This document shows, in pieces, positions 1-8,965 of a stretch of 64,000 nt of DNA. Position 1 is the first letter of the stretch; each line of letters opens with the position of its first letter. The notes below the pieces were generated by a model. The model had not been told where the DNA came from, searched no databases, and saw only the letters and a list, made by a program, of their open reading frames with translations. Source of the stretch: Arenibacter sp040216555 (GTDB lineage Bacteria > Bacteroidota > Bacteroidia > Flavobacteriales > Flavobacteriaceae); assembly GCA_040216555.1 (NCBI GenBank), contig JAVJOW010000021.1:62001-126000 (forward strand), written 5' to 3'. The position numbers were made by a program, and so were the translations under genes.

Positions 1-919
1 GCTTAATGGTATTGGTTTCTTTATCCTCAACCAAATCCCATTTGTTCACCAAGATCACTATTCCTTTATTGTTTCGCTGTGCCAACCAGAAGATATTTTC
101 TACCTGCCCGTCAAAACCACGGGTAGCATCCAACATAAGTATACAGACATCTGAGTGTTCAATAGCCCTTACGGACCGCATTACGGAATAGAACTCCAGG
201 TCTTCCCTTACCTTGGCCTTACGACGGATACCTGCGGTATCCACCAAATTAAATTCGAAGCCAAATCTATTGTATTTAGTATCTATACTATCTCTAGTAG
301 TACCGGCAATATCGGTAACTATATATCTTTCTTCCCCTATAAGGGCATTGATAAAAGACGATTTTCCGGCATTAGGTCTTCCAACCACAGCAAAACGGGG
401 CAAGTCGTCCTTCTCCTTTTCCTTTTCCGGTAATATCTTTACCAAATCGTCCAATAAGTCGCCCGTACCACTACCGTTTATACTGGCAATGGTATAATAT
501 TCGCCTAGGCCCAAGGAATAAAACTCCACGGCATCTTCAGCTCTTTTACCATTGTCCACTTTGTTCACCACCAAGAAAACGGGCTTATTTACACGTCTCA
601 ACAAATTGGCAACGTCCTCATCCATTCCTGTAACCCCGGCTTCCACGTCTACCATAAAGATGATGGCATCGGCTTCATCGATGGCCAATTCTACCTGCTT
701 ATCTATTTCTTTTTCAAATACGTCATCGCTCCCTAACACATATCCTCCAGTATCGATCAGAGAAAACTCCACACCGTTCCAATCACTTTTTCCGTAATGA
801 CGATCTCGCGTAACCCCGCTCACAGCATCAACAATGGCCTCTCTTCTTTGAATTAATCGATTGAAAAAGGTTGATTTGCCTACGTTAGGTCTTCCTACAA
901 TGGCTACTATAGCACTCAT
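1..919 (-). CDS. der: Ribosome-assembly GTPase Der (EngA), 3' end cut by window edge
   Basis: Double-GTPase that binds the 50S subunit and is needed for its maturation in the cytoplasm. About 306 codons are visible from an ATG at 917-919. The first G domain has the P-loop GRPNVGKS at residues 9-16, then DTGG and NKVD; a second P-loop GRPNAGKS follows after an acidic linker, with DTAGIRRK and NKWD just before the window ends. Two tandem G domains are diagnostic of Der. The family is usually about 430-440 residues, so the C-terminal KH-like domain lies outside to the left. Era, another ribosome GTPase, is 4 kb away on the same strand. The identification is firm. Confidence 0.97.
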   Translation of the reverse strand, partial: MSAIVAIVGRPNVGKSTFFNRLIQRREAIVDAVSGVTRDRHYGKSDWNGVEFSLIDTGGYVLGSDDVFEKEIDKQVELAIDEADAIIFMVDVEAGVTGMDEDVANLLRRVNKPVFLVVNKVDNGKRAEDAVEFYSLGLGEYYTIASINGSGTGDLLDDLVKILPEKEKEKDDLPRFAVVGRPNAGKSSFINALIGEERYIVTDIAGTTRDSIDTKYNRFGFEFNLVDTAGIRRKAKVREDLEFYSVMRSVRAIEHSDVCILMLDATRGFDGQVENIFWLAQRNNKGIVILVNKWDLVEDKETNTIK

Positions 920-998
920 ACTTTTAATTTGATGCAAAAGTACTATTTATATCCGAAGAAAAAACAGTATCTTTTATCCTAATTATCAGCCAAATAGT

Positions 999-1502
999 TT
1001 GAAAGCCTTACCCAACGAAATTGTATTAAGACCTAGGTTCCAGCTTAACCTAAAGGGTCCTGCCCAACCCATTCTACGATTGTTTCAAGAAGTGGACAAA
1101 CCTCCTTTTAAGGTTAATATATCCGATCATCATGTTTTTATAAAATTCAATAGGGCGGAAACCCATTTTTGGTCGCCTCAGTTACAAATAGAGATAGTGG
1201 ACCAGGAGGACGGCAACAGCATCATTTATGGATTGTTTGGTCCCAACCCCACTTTATGGACCTTTTTTATGTTTGTCCATTTTGGCGTAGCCTCCCTTTT
1301 TATCATTTTTGGGGTTTGGGCCTATTCCAACAAGGCCCTGGGCAAAGAAATAGGCCTTCAAATAGGATTAATGGCCTTAATGGTTGTAACCTGGATTGTT
1401 CTTTATGTATTTGGTAGGATAGGAAGAAGGAAGGGAAAGCCCCAAATGCATCAGTTGCATGAGTTTATGTTGAAGCATGTCCGGGTTGATAGCGATCTGT
1501 AG
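999..1502 (+). CDS. Conserved membrane protein of unknown function
   Basis: Function unknown. The product has about 167 residues: a soluble N-terminal half of about 85 residues (polar, with the phrase HFWSPQLQ), then two hydrophobic segments at roughly 92-114 and 122-140, and a basic C-terminal tail. This suggests a cytoplasmic-membrane protein with the N-terminal part outside the bilayer. The only start in frame before the conserved-looking region is a TTG at 999; there is no ATG upstream before stops intervene, so the exact start is uncertain. It is divergent from der with 79 bases between them. From memory, similar short two-helix proteins occur beside der in other Flavobacteriaceae, but I cannot verify this. 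Confidence 0.7.
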   Translation: MKALPNEIVLRPRFQLNLKGPAQPILRLFQEVDKPPFKVNISDHHVFIKFNRAETHFWSPQLQIEIVDQEDGNSIIYGLFGPNPTLWTFFMFVHFGVASLFIIFGVWAYSNKALGKEIGLQIGLMALMVVTWIVLYVFGRIGRRKGKPQMHQLHEFMLKHVRVDSDL

Positions 1503-1632
1503 GATAGGCATTGGGGACAAGACTAATTGCTAGATGCTAGATTCTAGATGCTAGAAATAAAAAAATTCATTGCGTATTATTTAAGTCTCGATTTACCTGA
1601 TTGCCGCCAAAAACCTAATGACGTAAAGAAAG

Positions 1633-2862
1633 GCTCCTTCCCCTGCAAGGGGAAGGTGGATTCTCCGGCAAATGACGGAGAAGACGGAAGGGGTACCTGC
1701 TAATGGCTCTGGAATAAGGTCCCCTCCCTAACCCTCCCCCTAAGGGAGGGAACTTGTTGTGAGTTATTAAAAATGTTCGTTGCAGGGATTTTCGTTGATA
1801 ATCAATTAGCCCCCAAAGCCCATCTATCAGAAGGTAAGTTCACTACAGCTTCAAAAAAAGCTCCTTCCCCTACCAGGGGAAGGTGGATTCTCCGGCAAAT
1901 GGCTCTGGAATATAGTTCCCTCCCTAACCCTCCCCCTAAGGGAGGGAACTTGTTGTGAGTTATTAAAAATGTTCGTTGCAGGGATTTTCGTTGATAATCG
2001 ATTAGCCCCCAAAGCCCATCTATCAGAAGGTAAGTTCACTACAGCTTCAAAAAAAAGCTCCTTCCCCTACCAGGGGAAGGTGGATTCTCCGGCAAATGAC
2101 GGAGAAGACGGAAGGGGTGCCAGCTAATGGCTCTGAAATATAGTCCCCTCCCTAACCCTCCCCCTAAGGGAGGGAACTTGTGGCGACATTTTAAAAATGT
2201 TCGTTGCAGGGATTTTCGTTGATAATCGATTAGCCCCCCAAGCCCGTCTATCAGAAGGCAAGTTACCTATAACTTCAAAAAAAAGCTCCTTCCCCTACTA
2301 GGGGAAGGTGGATTCTCCGGCAAATGGCTCTGGAATATAGTCCCCTCCCTAACCCTCCCCCTAAGGGAGGGAACTTGTGGCGACATTTTAAAAATGTTCG
2401 TTGCAGGGATTTTCATTGATAATCGATTAGCCCCCCAAGCCCGTCTATCAGAAGGCAAGTTACCTACAACTTCAAAAAAAGCTCCTTCCCCTACCAGAGG
2501 AAGGTAGATTCTCCGGCAAATGACGGAGAAGACGGAAGGGGTGCCAGCTAATGGCTCTGGAATATAGTCCCCTCCCTAACCCTCCCCCTAAGGGAGGGAA
2601 CTTGTTGTTAGATATTAAAAATGTTCGTTGCAGGGATTTTCATTGATAATCAATTAGCCCCCCAAGCCCGTCTATCAGAAGGTAAGTTCACTACAGCTTC
2701 AAAAAAAGCTCCTTCCCCTACCAGGGGAAGGTGGATTCTCCGGCAAATGACGGAGAAGACGGAAGGGGTACCTGCTAATGGCTCTGGAATAAGGTCCCCT
2801 CCCTAACCCTCCCCCTAAGGGAGGGAACTTGTGGCGACATTTTAAAAATGTTCGTTGTAAGG
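1633..2862. repeat. Six-unit tandem array with alternating 227/197-bp units
   Basis: Near-identical units start at 1633, 1860, 2057, 2285, 2481 and 2708, giving spacings of 227, 197, 228, 196 and 227. Long units carry about 30 extra bases (CGGAGAAGACGGAAGGGG and flanks) that short units lack. The order is long, short, long, short, long, long, so the first four units form two 424-bp dimers. Each unit contains palindromes: CTTCCCCT/AGGGGAAG, CCCTCCC/GGGAGGG and, in long units only, TCTCCG/CGGAGA. The last unit is truncated. Related single copies in inverted orientation occur near 21.96 kb and 52.35 kb. Apparent ORFs here are repeat translations. The array fills the whole gap from 1503 to 2860. 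Confidence 0.93.
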
Positions 2863-2884
2863 TTTTGATCTATCATCTCCTGCC

Positions 2885-2951
2885 AAATAGGTGTGTCCTC
2901 TCTCCCGATATGTATAGGGAGTCCCAAAAAAGGGACTCTGTTGAAGTGACT
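2885..2951. repeat. Dispersed palindromic intergenic repeat (GTGTGACTTCTC family)
   Basis: This copy has the order GTGTG...CTCTCTCCCGAT...GGGAGTCCC, then AAGGGACTCTG and a GAAGTGAC tail. The same order recurs at 49080-49140 and, shorter, at 52257-52305, with a partly inverted copy at 22113-22182. It contains a GTCCC/GGGAC stem-loop. Confidence 0.75.
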
Positions 2952-3021
2952 ATTACAAAAAATAATCCCCGAGTATACAAGGCAGATACTCAGGGACTAC
3001 TTTCAATATAGAATTTATCTA

Positions 3022-4545
3022 CTATTTTATTTCATAGAACGCTATAGTATTGGAAACCTCATTGGTCACTACCACCAAGGCATTTCCGGTAGGACTATCT
3101 TCCTTGGAAACGGCCAACAAACCTTCTGGAGCAACATCCATGGCATCGAACAACCAATTTACGTATTCCGGACTGTTGGGGTTGGTGATATCATATACCA
3201 AAACTCCGCCAGTGCGCTCCAAACCAACAAACAACAAGGTAGAATTACCCACCTTTAAAGTAGTTACAGATTCTGGCTCGGCACCTTTATCATCACTTCT
3301 TCCATCGGCTTCGCCCTCGTCGGCATTATAATAAGTCGGGTTAAGCTCCAAAGTCTTTCTTCCAATTTCATCCGCACTATCATACACCAAAGCTCCTGAA
3401 GTAGACCAGATAGTAAACGATCTGCCACCGTAGGCATAAATTTTATCAAAGTCACCATCACCGTCGGTATCTCCATTGGCGGTAGTAATTTTTAACCTTC
3501 CCAAATTTTCCTCCATTTGCAGATCGGCGGCATTGGGGAAAGCTGTTGGGTCCAAGATAATATCCCCTACCCTTTCCTCTTCGGAATATCCATCATAATC
3601 CCTGGAATCCCCTTCATTGGCCGTAATAATATAATCCATACCATCCAGCTCGGCAAAAGTAATGGCATCCGGCATATAAAAACCAAGTACCGGCCAATTC
3701 TGAAAATTCCCTACTATGCCATCCTTATTACTGGCGTCCATCTTATTTTCCTCAAAAGAATAATCCTTTACCCCTAGACCAAAAACATTGGTTATGGCCT
3801 TATTTTTTAAATCCACTACCGCAATACCATTATTTTCCTGAAGCGTAACATAAGCGAACTTACTATCGTCCGAAACCGCCACATATTCTGGCTCCACATC
3901 CTGGGCAATACTGGCCGAAGGACCAAATACCCTAAAGTCGCCACCAATAGAAGCCGCACTAAAAGCAGTGAAAAACATAGTGTTAACTTCATTCTTTTGA
4001 ACGTCCACCACAGAAATAGACCCCTCCGGATCAACAGAATAATCAGCATTCGGTTCCCCTTCATTGGCAGATATAATATATTTCCCATCAGGACTAAAAG
4101 CAACCATATCCGGCAATGCCCCTACATTATATGTGTTTACCAAGGCTTGGGTTTCAGTATGGTAAGTCTGTACGGTACCATTCATCTGCTTATTGGCATT
4201 TTCGACAGCCACGGCCAAAAGTCCGTCGTGAATAGCAACACTGTTTGGAGTTCCGGATAATGAAATTGAAGTTAATTTTACCGAGGATGACGGAGTTGAA
4301 ATATCCCAAACGGATACTTCTGACTGCACAGGGTTTACGATAAATAATTTGTTGGTCTTGGGATCAAAGGCACTTATTTCAGCAAAACCTTCCTCTCCGA
4401 CACCGTTGGAAAACCCACCAATTTTGGCAAAAGTCAGGGTTGATACATCTACATCGTCATTACCGCCACCATGGCCGATATGATCTTTAATACAAGAGGT
4501 GAACAGCATTCCACCTACGAAAAGGGTTAAAAGTGATTTTTTCAT
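3022..4545 (-). CDS. Choice-of-anchor I family beta-propeller lipoprotein
   Basis: Extracytoplasmic lipoprotein of 507 residues with a signal peptide ending in a lipobox (LFTSC, Cys18). The rest is a repeated YVTN/LVIVD-like beta-propeller: repeated blocks with phrases such as VAFSPDGKYIISANEGEPN and GMDYIITANEGDSRDYDG, and aspartate-rich loops (DTDGDGDFD) that look calcium-binding. This matches the choice-of-anchor I / mesenchyme-specific cell-surface glycoprotein-like family, whose biochemical role is unsettled; relatives often sit near alkaline phosphatases or phytases, but none is nearby here. It stands alone on the minus strand after a leader hairpin. The start ATG gives a canonical signal peptide. 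Confidence 0.85.
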   Translation of the reverse strand: MKKSLLTLFVGGMLFTSCIKDHIGHGGGNDDVDVSTLTFAKIGGFSNGVGEEGFAEISAFDPKTNKLFIVNPVQSEVSVWDISTPSSSVKLTSISLSGTPNSVAIHDGLLAVAVENANKQMNGTVQTYHTETQALVNTYNVGALPDMVAFSPDGKYIISANEGEPNADYSVDPEGSISVVDVQKNEVNTMFFTAFSAASIGGDFRVFGPSASIAQDVEPEYVAVSDDSKFAYVTLQENNGIAVVDLKNKAITNVFGLGVKDYSFEENKMDASNKDGIVGNFQNWPVLGFYMPDAITFAELDGMDYIITANEGDSRDYDGYSEEERVGDIILDPTAFPNAADLQMEENLGRLKITTANGDTDGDGDFDKIYAYGGRSFTIWSTSGALVYDSADEIGRKTLELNPTYYNADEGEADGRSDDKGAEPESVTTLKVGNSTLLFVGLERTGGVLVYDITNPNSPEYVNWLFDAMDVAPEGLLAVSKEDSPTGNALVVVTNEVSNTIAFYEIK

Positions 4546-4548
4546 TTT

Positions 4549-4575
4549 CTTTGGTTATTTATTTAAGAACCAAAG
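4549..4575 (-). promoter_or_regulatory. Perfect stem-loop directly before the lipoprotein start
   Basis: On the minus strand CTTTGGTT pairs with AACCAAAG across an 11-base A/T loop, ending 3 bases before the ATG at 4545. It would sit in the ribosome-binding region of the mRNA and could hinder or gate initiation. No function is proven. Confidence 0.45.
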
Positions 4576-4639
4576 ATGTAAACCCGCTATGAGCTAAGCG
4601 TAAAATAAATAATAACTAATTGTTAAGGATCCAGCTTAA

Positions 4640-4815
4640 ATGTTATGGATAAAGAGAATAAACGGCCGGCAACACCACTTTTACAGTACTTATGGCCTCG
4701 TCCAATTATTTGGGCGTTTCCTCCTAGGTCGGTCGGGCCCTTGATTATATCCCTGGCCTTGCTGCGGGGATGCCACCGCTCCTTGCCTTCAGCAGGCAGG
4801 GCTAACACATAACAA
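4640..4815 (-). ncRNA. Candidate structured RNA or structured 3' UTR downstream of era
   Basis: In an A/T-rich genome this 170-base stretch is unusually G/C-rich and, read on the minus strand, full of local pairings: GCCT-loop-AGGC, GCGG...CCCCGC and GGGC...GCCC around CCCGACCGACC. It begins about 75 bases after the era stop and ends about 95 bases before the next gene. From memory, strings of this type (CCGCAGCAAGG..., AGCCCGACC..., ACGCCCAAATA) recur between genes in Flavobacteriaceae; a covariance-model search, including Flavo-1, would settle it. The 65-codon frame across it (4623-4820) has no protein-like features. Confidence 0.4.
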
Positions 4816-4889
4816 GGCAACAGTTGCTCAACCTATGCTTTTAAAAATGAAACCTACAAAAACCAAGGGAAACTTAGCTCGCTAAAATT

Positions 4890-5774
4890 CTAACCCTGAT
4901 TGTAGCCGAAGCGCTTCAACTGATTGGGATCGCTTCTCCAATTCTTGTTGACTTTTACGTAGAGTTCCAAATGCACCTGCTTGTCGAAAAATTTTTCCAA
5001 GTCCTTACGGGCTTCCACCCCTACCCTTTTTAGGGCACTTCCCTTATGGCCTATAATAATTCCTTTTTGGGAATCGCGTTCCACCATGATAACAGATCGC
5101 ATGCGGATTATATCCTCATCCTCAAAAAACTCCTCGGTATCGATCTCCACGGAGTATGGGATTTCCCTTTTGTAAAATTGAAGGATTTTTTCCCTAATGG
5201 TTTCGTTTACAAAAAATCGCTCCGGCTTATCCGTTAATTGGTCCTTTGGATAATAAGGCGGGGCTTCCGGCAACAATTCCAATATCCTAAGAAAGACTTC
5301 CTTAACATTAAAATTCTGCAAGGCAGATATGGGATGTATTTCTGCTGTTGGTAATTGTTCGTGCCAATATTGAACCTGTTCTTCCAAGATACCTTGTTCC
5401 GAAACATCAATCTTGTTCAAAAGGAGTAAAACAGGGATTTTGGTGTTTTTTAGCTTTTCAAAAAACCGCTCGTCCTTGAGGGCCTTCTCCCCTATTTCTA
5501 CCATATACAGAAGCACATCGGCATCTTCAAAGGCAGATTTTACAAAATCCATCATAGAGGACTGCAGTTCATAGGCTGGTTTAATAATTCCCGGAGTATC
5601 GGAAAGTACCACTTGAAAATCATCCCCATTGACAATTCCCAAAATACGGTGCCGGGTAGTTTGTGCCTTGGAGGTAATAATAGATAATTTTTCCCCTACA
5701 AAGGCATTCATGAGTGTGGATTTCCCCACATTGGGATTTCCTATAATATTTACAAAACCGGCTTTATGCAACAT
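4890..5774 (-). CDS. era: GTPase Era
   Basis: Cytoplasmic GTPase that binds the 3' end of 16S rRNA and assists 30S maturation. The 294-residue product has the P-loop GNPNVGKS near residue 12, DTPG, NKID, and a SAL motif, followed from about residue 200 by the KH RNA-binding domain with the characteristic GHKGSALKRVG sequence. Length and domain order are standard. The ATG at 5774 begins with MLHKAGFVNIIG as in other Era proteins. A clear own promoter lies in the 48-base gap after nhaC, so it need not depend on the upstream gene. Confidence 0.97.
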   Translation of the reverse strand: MLHKAGFVNIIGNPNVGKSTLMNAFVGEKLSIITSKAQTTRHRILGIVNGDDFQVVLSDTPGIIKPAYELQSSMMDFVKSAFEDADVLLYMVEIGEKALKDERFFEKLKNTKIPVLLLLNKIDVSEQGILEEQVQYWHEQLPTAEIHPISALQNFNVKEVFLRILELLPEAPPYYPKDQLTDKPERFFVNETIREKILQFYKREIPYSVEIDTEEFFEDEDIIRMRSVIMVERDSQKGIIIGHKGSALKRVGVEARKDLEKFFDKQVHLELYVKVNKNWRSDPNQLKRFGYNQG

Positions 5775-5799
5775 CTTCCCTTTTTAACTTTAATAGTTG

Positions 5800-5831
5800 C
5801 AAAGGTAGTGGAATCCTTCTATCTATATCAA
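5800..5831 (-). promoter_or_regulatory. Bacteroidota-type promoter for era
   Basis: On the minus strand TTG (5831-5829) is followed by 21 bases and TACCTTTG (5807-5800), an excellent match to the sigma-ABfr consensus TTG-N19/21-TAnnTTTG. The -33 element overlaps the last codons of the antiporter gene. Confidence 0.7.
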
Positions 5832-7304
5832 AATAAAGCCTAAAATTACATAAAGCACTACTGTTATTAAGCCCCCGATTAAGGCATAGGGCAACTGGGT
5901 ATTTATATGATCTATATGATCACTGGCAGAGGCCATGGAGGAAATAATGGAGGTGTCTGAAATAGGAGAACAGTGGTCTCCGAAAACCCCACCCCCTAAA
6001 GTAGCAGCAACCACTAAAGGTATTGGTGCACCATGGATTTCGGCCATGGGCATGGAAATCGCCATCATAATGGCAAAGGTCCCCCAGGAAGTCCCGGTTG
6101 AAAATGCGATAAAGGAGCTGATCACAAAAATAACTGCCGGTAAAAAAACAGGGGACAACCAATCTTTGGACCAGTTTGCGATAAATTGTCCGGTTCCCAG
6201 AGAATTACAAGCATCTCCTATAGCAAAGGCCAATAGCATTAATAAAGCCAGTGGCATCAATTCACTAATACCCTTTAGTGTCAGGTCTATCATTTCCTTA
6301 GTTTTCATGATTTTTTGAGATCGATAGAGCACCATGGCCACCAGAATCGCAGTAAGGACTGCGTATAGGACAGATGAAGAACCAGAACCTTGACCAATTG
6401 CCTCAAAAACATGATCGCCAAAAGAAGTTGCATTCTCCACAGCATCCCATCCAGTATATGACAGATAGAAAGGCATCATGATTACCATGGTTGCCAGGGG
6501 AACTATCATATTATAAGCCTTGGCCTTGATCCCTTCCTTGGACTCAAAGGAGGTTACCTCACTGGACAACATAGGTTTGGCATTATCATTGAGCAATTTT
6601 CCCGTTTCCCTCGTGCGCTTTTCCGCTTTTGACATAGGTCCAATATCCTTTTTGGTAATAATTACCACGAAAACAATGGCAATGGCCAGGATAGGATAAA
6701 AATTATAAGCTATGGACTCAAGCATTGTCCCAAACGGATTTTCTATACCCTGGGTAAGCAAAAGTCCCATTATAAATGCTCCCCATGCGTTGAAGGGAAT
6801 TAAAATGGAGGAAGGAGCAGAACTGGAATCGGCAATATAGGCCAGTTTTTCCCTAGGAATCTTCAGTTTATCGAAAATAGGACGATATAGAGTTCCAACC
6901 GTCAAGGAACTAATACTAGTCTCCACAAATAATAAAATTCCCGTGAACATGGCCATCAGCTGTACCACCACCCTGCTATAGCCACTTTGCTTTTTTTCAA
7001 AATAGGCTATTACCTTGTTAAGCTCGTTTATAAAACCCTCGACTCCTTTGGAATACTGTATAAACAATAACAAGGCTCCCACCAGGGCACTGAACATTAT
7101 GGTTCTGGTATTGCCAGGAGATTTAAAAACATCCACCAATCCTTCAATGGCGGCAAGGGTTCCGGTGAAAAAATTCCAATCATTGATGATCACCCAAGAG
7201 AACCATATTCCAAAAAGCAGGGCTATATAAACTTGTTTGGTTCTGAGTGCCAGTACAATAGCGATTACAGGTGGTAAGATTGAGAGAAAACCATAGTTAT
7301 CCAT
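5823..7304 (-). CDS. NhaC-family Na+/H+ antiporter (or related ion/solute antiporter)
   Basis: Inner-membrane antiporter of 493 residues with around 11-12 hydrophobic segments. The family signatures visible are the STGTSWGTFAIMM segment and GVFGDHCSPISDTSIISS, a conserved re-entrant signature of NhaC/ArsB-clan transporters, plus a FVETSISSLTVG stretch in the first half. The two halves resemble each other, as expected for the fold. Members exchange Na+ for H+, though some move lactate/malate or amino acids, so the substrate is not proven. The start ATG at 7304 gives MDNYGFLSILPP with no long leader. Confidence 0.87.
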   Translation of the reverse strand: MDNYGFLSILPPVIAIVLALRTKQVYIALLFGIWFSWVIINDWNFFTGTLAAIEGLVDVFKSPGNTRTIMFSALVGALLLFIQYSKGVEGFINELNKVIAYFEKKQSGYSRVVVQLMAMFTGILLFVETSISSLTVGTLYRPIFDKLKIPREKLAYIADSSSAPSSILIPFNAWGAFIMGLLLTQGIENPFGTMLESIAYNFYPILAIAIVFVVIITKKDIGPMSKAEKRTRETGKLLNDNAKPMLSSEVTSFESKEGIKAKAYNMIVPLATMVIMMPFYLSYTGWDAVENATSFGDHVFEAIGQGSGSSSVLYAVLTAILVAMVLYRSQKIMKTKEMIDLTLKGISELMPLALLMLLAFAIGDACNSLGTGQFIANWSKDWLSPVFLPAVIFVISSFIAFSTGTSWGTFAIMMAISMPMAEIHGAPIPLVVAATLGGGVFGDHCSPISDTSIISSMASASDHIDHINTQLPYALIGGLITVVLYVILGFILI

Positions 7305-7664
7305 AAATGATCGGGTAAATTAAAGGTGACGGATTTTACTTAAAATCGATACAAAATAGAAAGATTTTGGACAATGAGGACTACAACTTTCTATTTTTAA
7401 ATAAAAAAAATCCTCGGAAACCGCTTATTCTACAATCAAGATATTATTGAAGCTACCTTGCTTTCTTTAGATTATTAATTTGACCACACCCAGAAATGCC
7501 GAAAATCGCATTTCTGACCCTGCCTACCGGCAAAGGCAGGCTCTCCCAAGGAGAGGTAAAAAGAAAACCTTATCCGACCGATAGACAGAGAAACTCAAGT
7601 GGACTGATACGTACTATATCGATAAAAATTTAAACCGATTTTTATTATTTAATTGAAAATAGAT
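7305..7664. other. Intergenic stretch without a visible gene
   Basis: This holds A/T-rich sequence and one short palindromic element (TGCCTACCGG...AGGCAGG, about 7522-7545) reminiscent of the dispersed repeats. I see no credible coding frame or further RNA. Confidence 0.6.
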
Positions 7665-7694
7665 TTGGGAAATCACAAAAAGCATGTATCTTTG
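7665..7694 (+). promoter_or_regulatory. Promoter of the initiator tRNA
   Basis: TTG at 7665-7667, 19 bases, then TATCTTTG at 7687-7694: a full match to the Bacteroidota housekeeping promoter. It would start transcription near 7701 and give a leader of about 65 bases before the tRNA. Confidence 0.75.
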
Positions 7695-7767
7695 CAGTCC
7701 GAAATAATTCAGTCAACATTATGAACTGAGGGTTTAGAGCCAAGTTGAATGTTTTGGAAACGCACAT

Positions 7768-7840
<73 letters not shown>

Positions 7841-7847
7841 CAAAGAA

Positions 7848-7875
7848 AACCAGCTAGAAATAGCTGGTTTTTTTG
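7848..7875 (+). terminator. Intrinsic terminator of the tRNA gene
   Basis: ACCAGCT and AGCTGGT pair around the loop AGAAAT and run straight into seven T's. Confidence 0.9.
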
Positions 7876-7939
7876 TTTTGCGCAAAAGCAATGCTCGCAT
7901 TGACTTTGGAGCAAAACGAAAAAAAAGGGCGCGGAGCGA

Positions 7940-8180
7940 CCCTTGTTTTCCTTGTAAAGCCACCCCAAAGGCCCTTTCCGAAGCAGAGCGAAGGAAAGAA
8001 TCCAGTTGTATATACTAATCCTGAACTCAACCCCCTATTACATTTGGCAACCCTGGTTTTCCTTGCACAGCCAGACCCAAGGCACTTTCCGAAGCGAAGC
8101 GCAGGAAAGAATCCAGTTCTATTTACTACTCCTGTATTCAATCCCCTATTTCCTTTGCGACCCTGGCTTTCTTGCACAAC
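7940..8180. repeat. About 110-bp direct repeats behind the tRNA
   Basis: Two diverged full copies (7940-8050 and 8051-8160) and a partial third (8161-8180), period 111/110. Each starts CCCTTG/CCCTGG and contains CTTTCCGAAGC...GGAAAGAATCCAGTT. A second shorter direct repeat flanks them: GCAATGCTCGCATTG near 7888 and GCATTGCTTGCGAGTT near 8210. ORFs of 73-109 codons run through on both strands but are only repeat translations. The segment 8230-8512 beyond shows nothing recognisable. Confidence 0.75.
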
Positions 8181-8512
8181 CACCCACCTCTAAAGGCTCA
8201 AGGAGCAAAGCATTGCTTGCGAGTTAATCCAGTCCCCCAACTACTTTTAGGTTTAACACCACCTTAATTCTAGCCTGCTCTTACCAATAATATCAATTGA
8301 CACTTCTTATAAATCCAAGGATTACCCAGAAAACATACTCTTATTGGTACGAATCAATTTATTAATCGATGCTGATAATTTCAAAAATGGTTTTTTCTAC
8401 TTTTATATTATAAAGACATCCTTGTGGCATAACATAAAGATATTAGTAAGCAGCAGATTTATACAACAGTCTATTGAACAGATCAATTCTATTGAATTAA
8501 AATAAAAGTATA

Positions 8513-8644
8513 ATGAAAAAAATATTCAGGGCACTCTTGGCCGGCTGGGGAGCCAAAAAAATAGGAGGTGGAAAATGTGGATGTATAGGAGCAATCATTG
8601 TATTTCTAATACTTTACTGGCTCTTAGGATACGTTTTCAACTAG
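8513..8644 (+). CDS. Small membrane protein, 43 residues
   Basis: A short frame beginning ATGAAAAAAATATTCAGGGC after an A-rich AATAAAAGTATA leader typical of this genome's starts. The product has a basic, glycine- and cysteine-containing N-terminal half (KKIGGGKCGC) followed by one hydrophobic helix of about 18 residues (IGAIIVFLILYWLLGYVF) and stops. This is the architecture of a small single-pass inner-membrane protein. It stands alone between 672 and 321 bases of noncoding sequence. No function is known to me. Composition and start context favour a real gene, but at this length chance is not excluded. Confidence 0.5.
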   Translation: MKKIFRALLAGWGAKKIGGGKCGCIGAIIVFLILYWLLGYVFN

Positions 8645-8965
8645 GATTTTCCCTTAACACATATTACCAATTGAATAATGCCATGACCAAGTCATAGTAA
8701 GATTCTTTTTAGTTTACTCTCGTCGGAAATGTTGTCCCAACTAAGTTCTTATACAATTATATTAAGGGCCATTGGGCTACTGTCCCTTATCTATCTATGA
8801 GACTATGACTTTGCCGTACTGTGCCCGAATCTTTTAATTACAATGAACTGTTCCAGAAGATTCGAAAATGAACACCCTTTTTAAAATTGGAGCTTCTGTA
8901 TCATAGGTTACAGCCCACCACTTAGCTTTTTTATAATTTAGCACAGAATTTAAGAGGAACAAAAA
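8645..8965. other. Intergenic stretch without a visible gene
   Basis: I see no protein-like frame, RNA fold or repeat in these 321 bases. It presumably holds the promoter of the downstream persulfide dioxygenase gene, but I find no full consensus. Confidence 0.5.

Noticed and set aside
1773..2806. Repeated 61-63 codon frames in the tandem array (both strands)
   Set aside because: They are translations of the same noncoding repeat unit, shift with unit length, and have no start context or domain; low-complexity Pro/Arg/Ser peptides.
1633..2862. CRISPR array
   Set aside because: Units are about 200 bp and almost identical throughout, with no short repeats and unique spacers, and there are no cas genes.
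4623..4820. 65-codon minus-strand frame after era
   Set aside because: The composition follows a structured G/C-rich noncoding segment; no protein-like hydrophobic pattern or start context.
5935..6318. 127-codon plus-strand frame
   Set aside because: Antisense to the NhaC-type antiporter; its hydrophobic-looking content mirrors the real gene.
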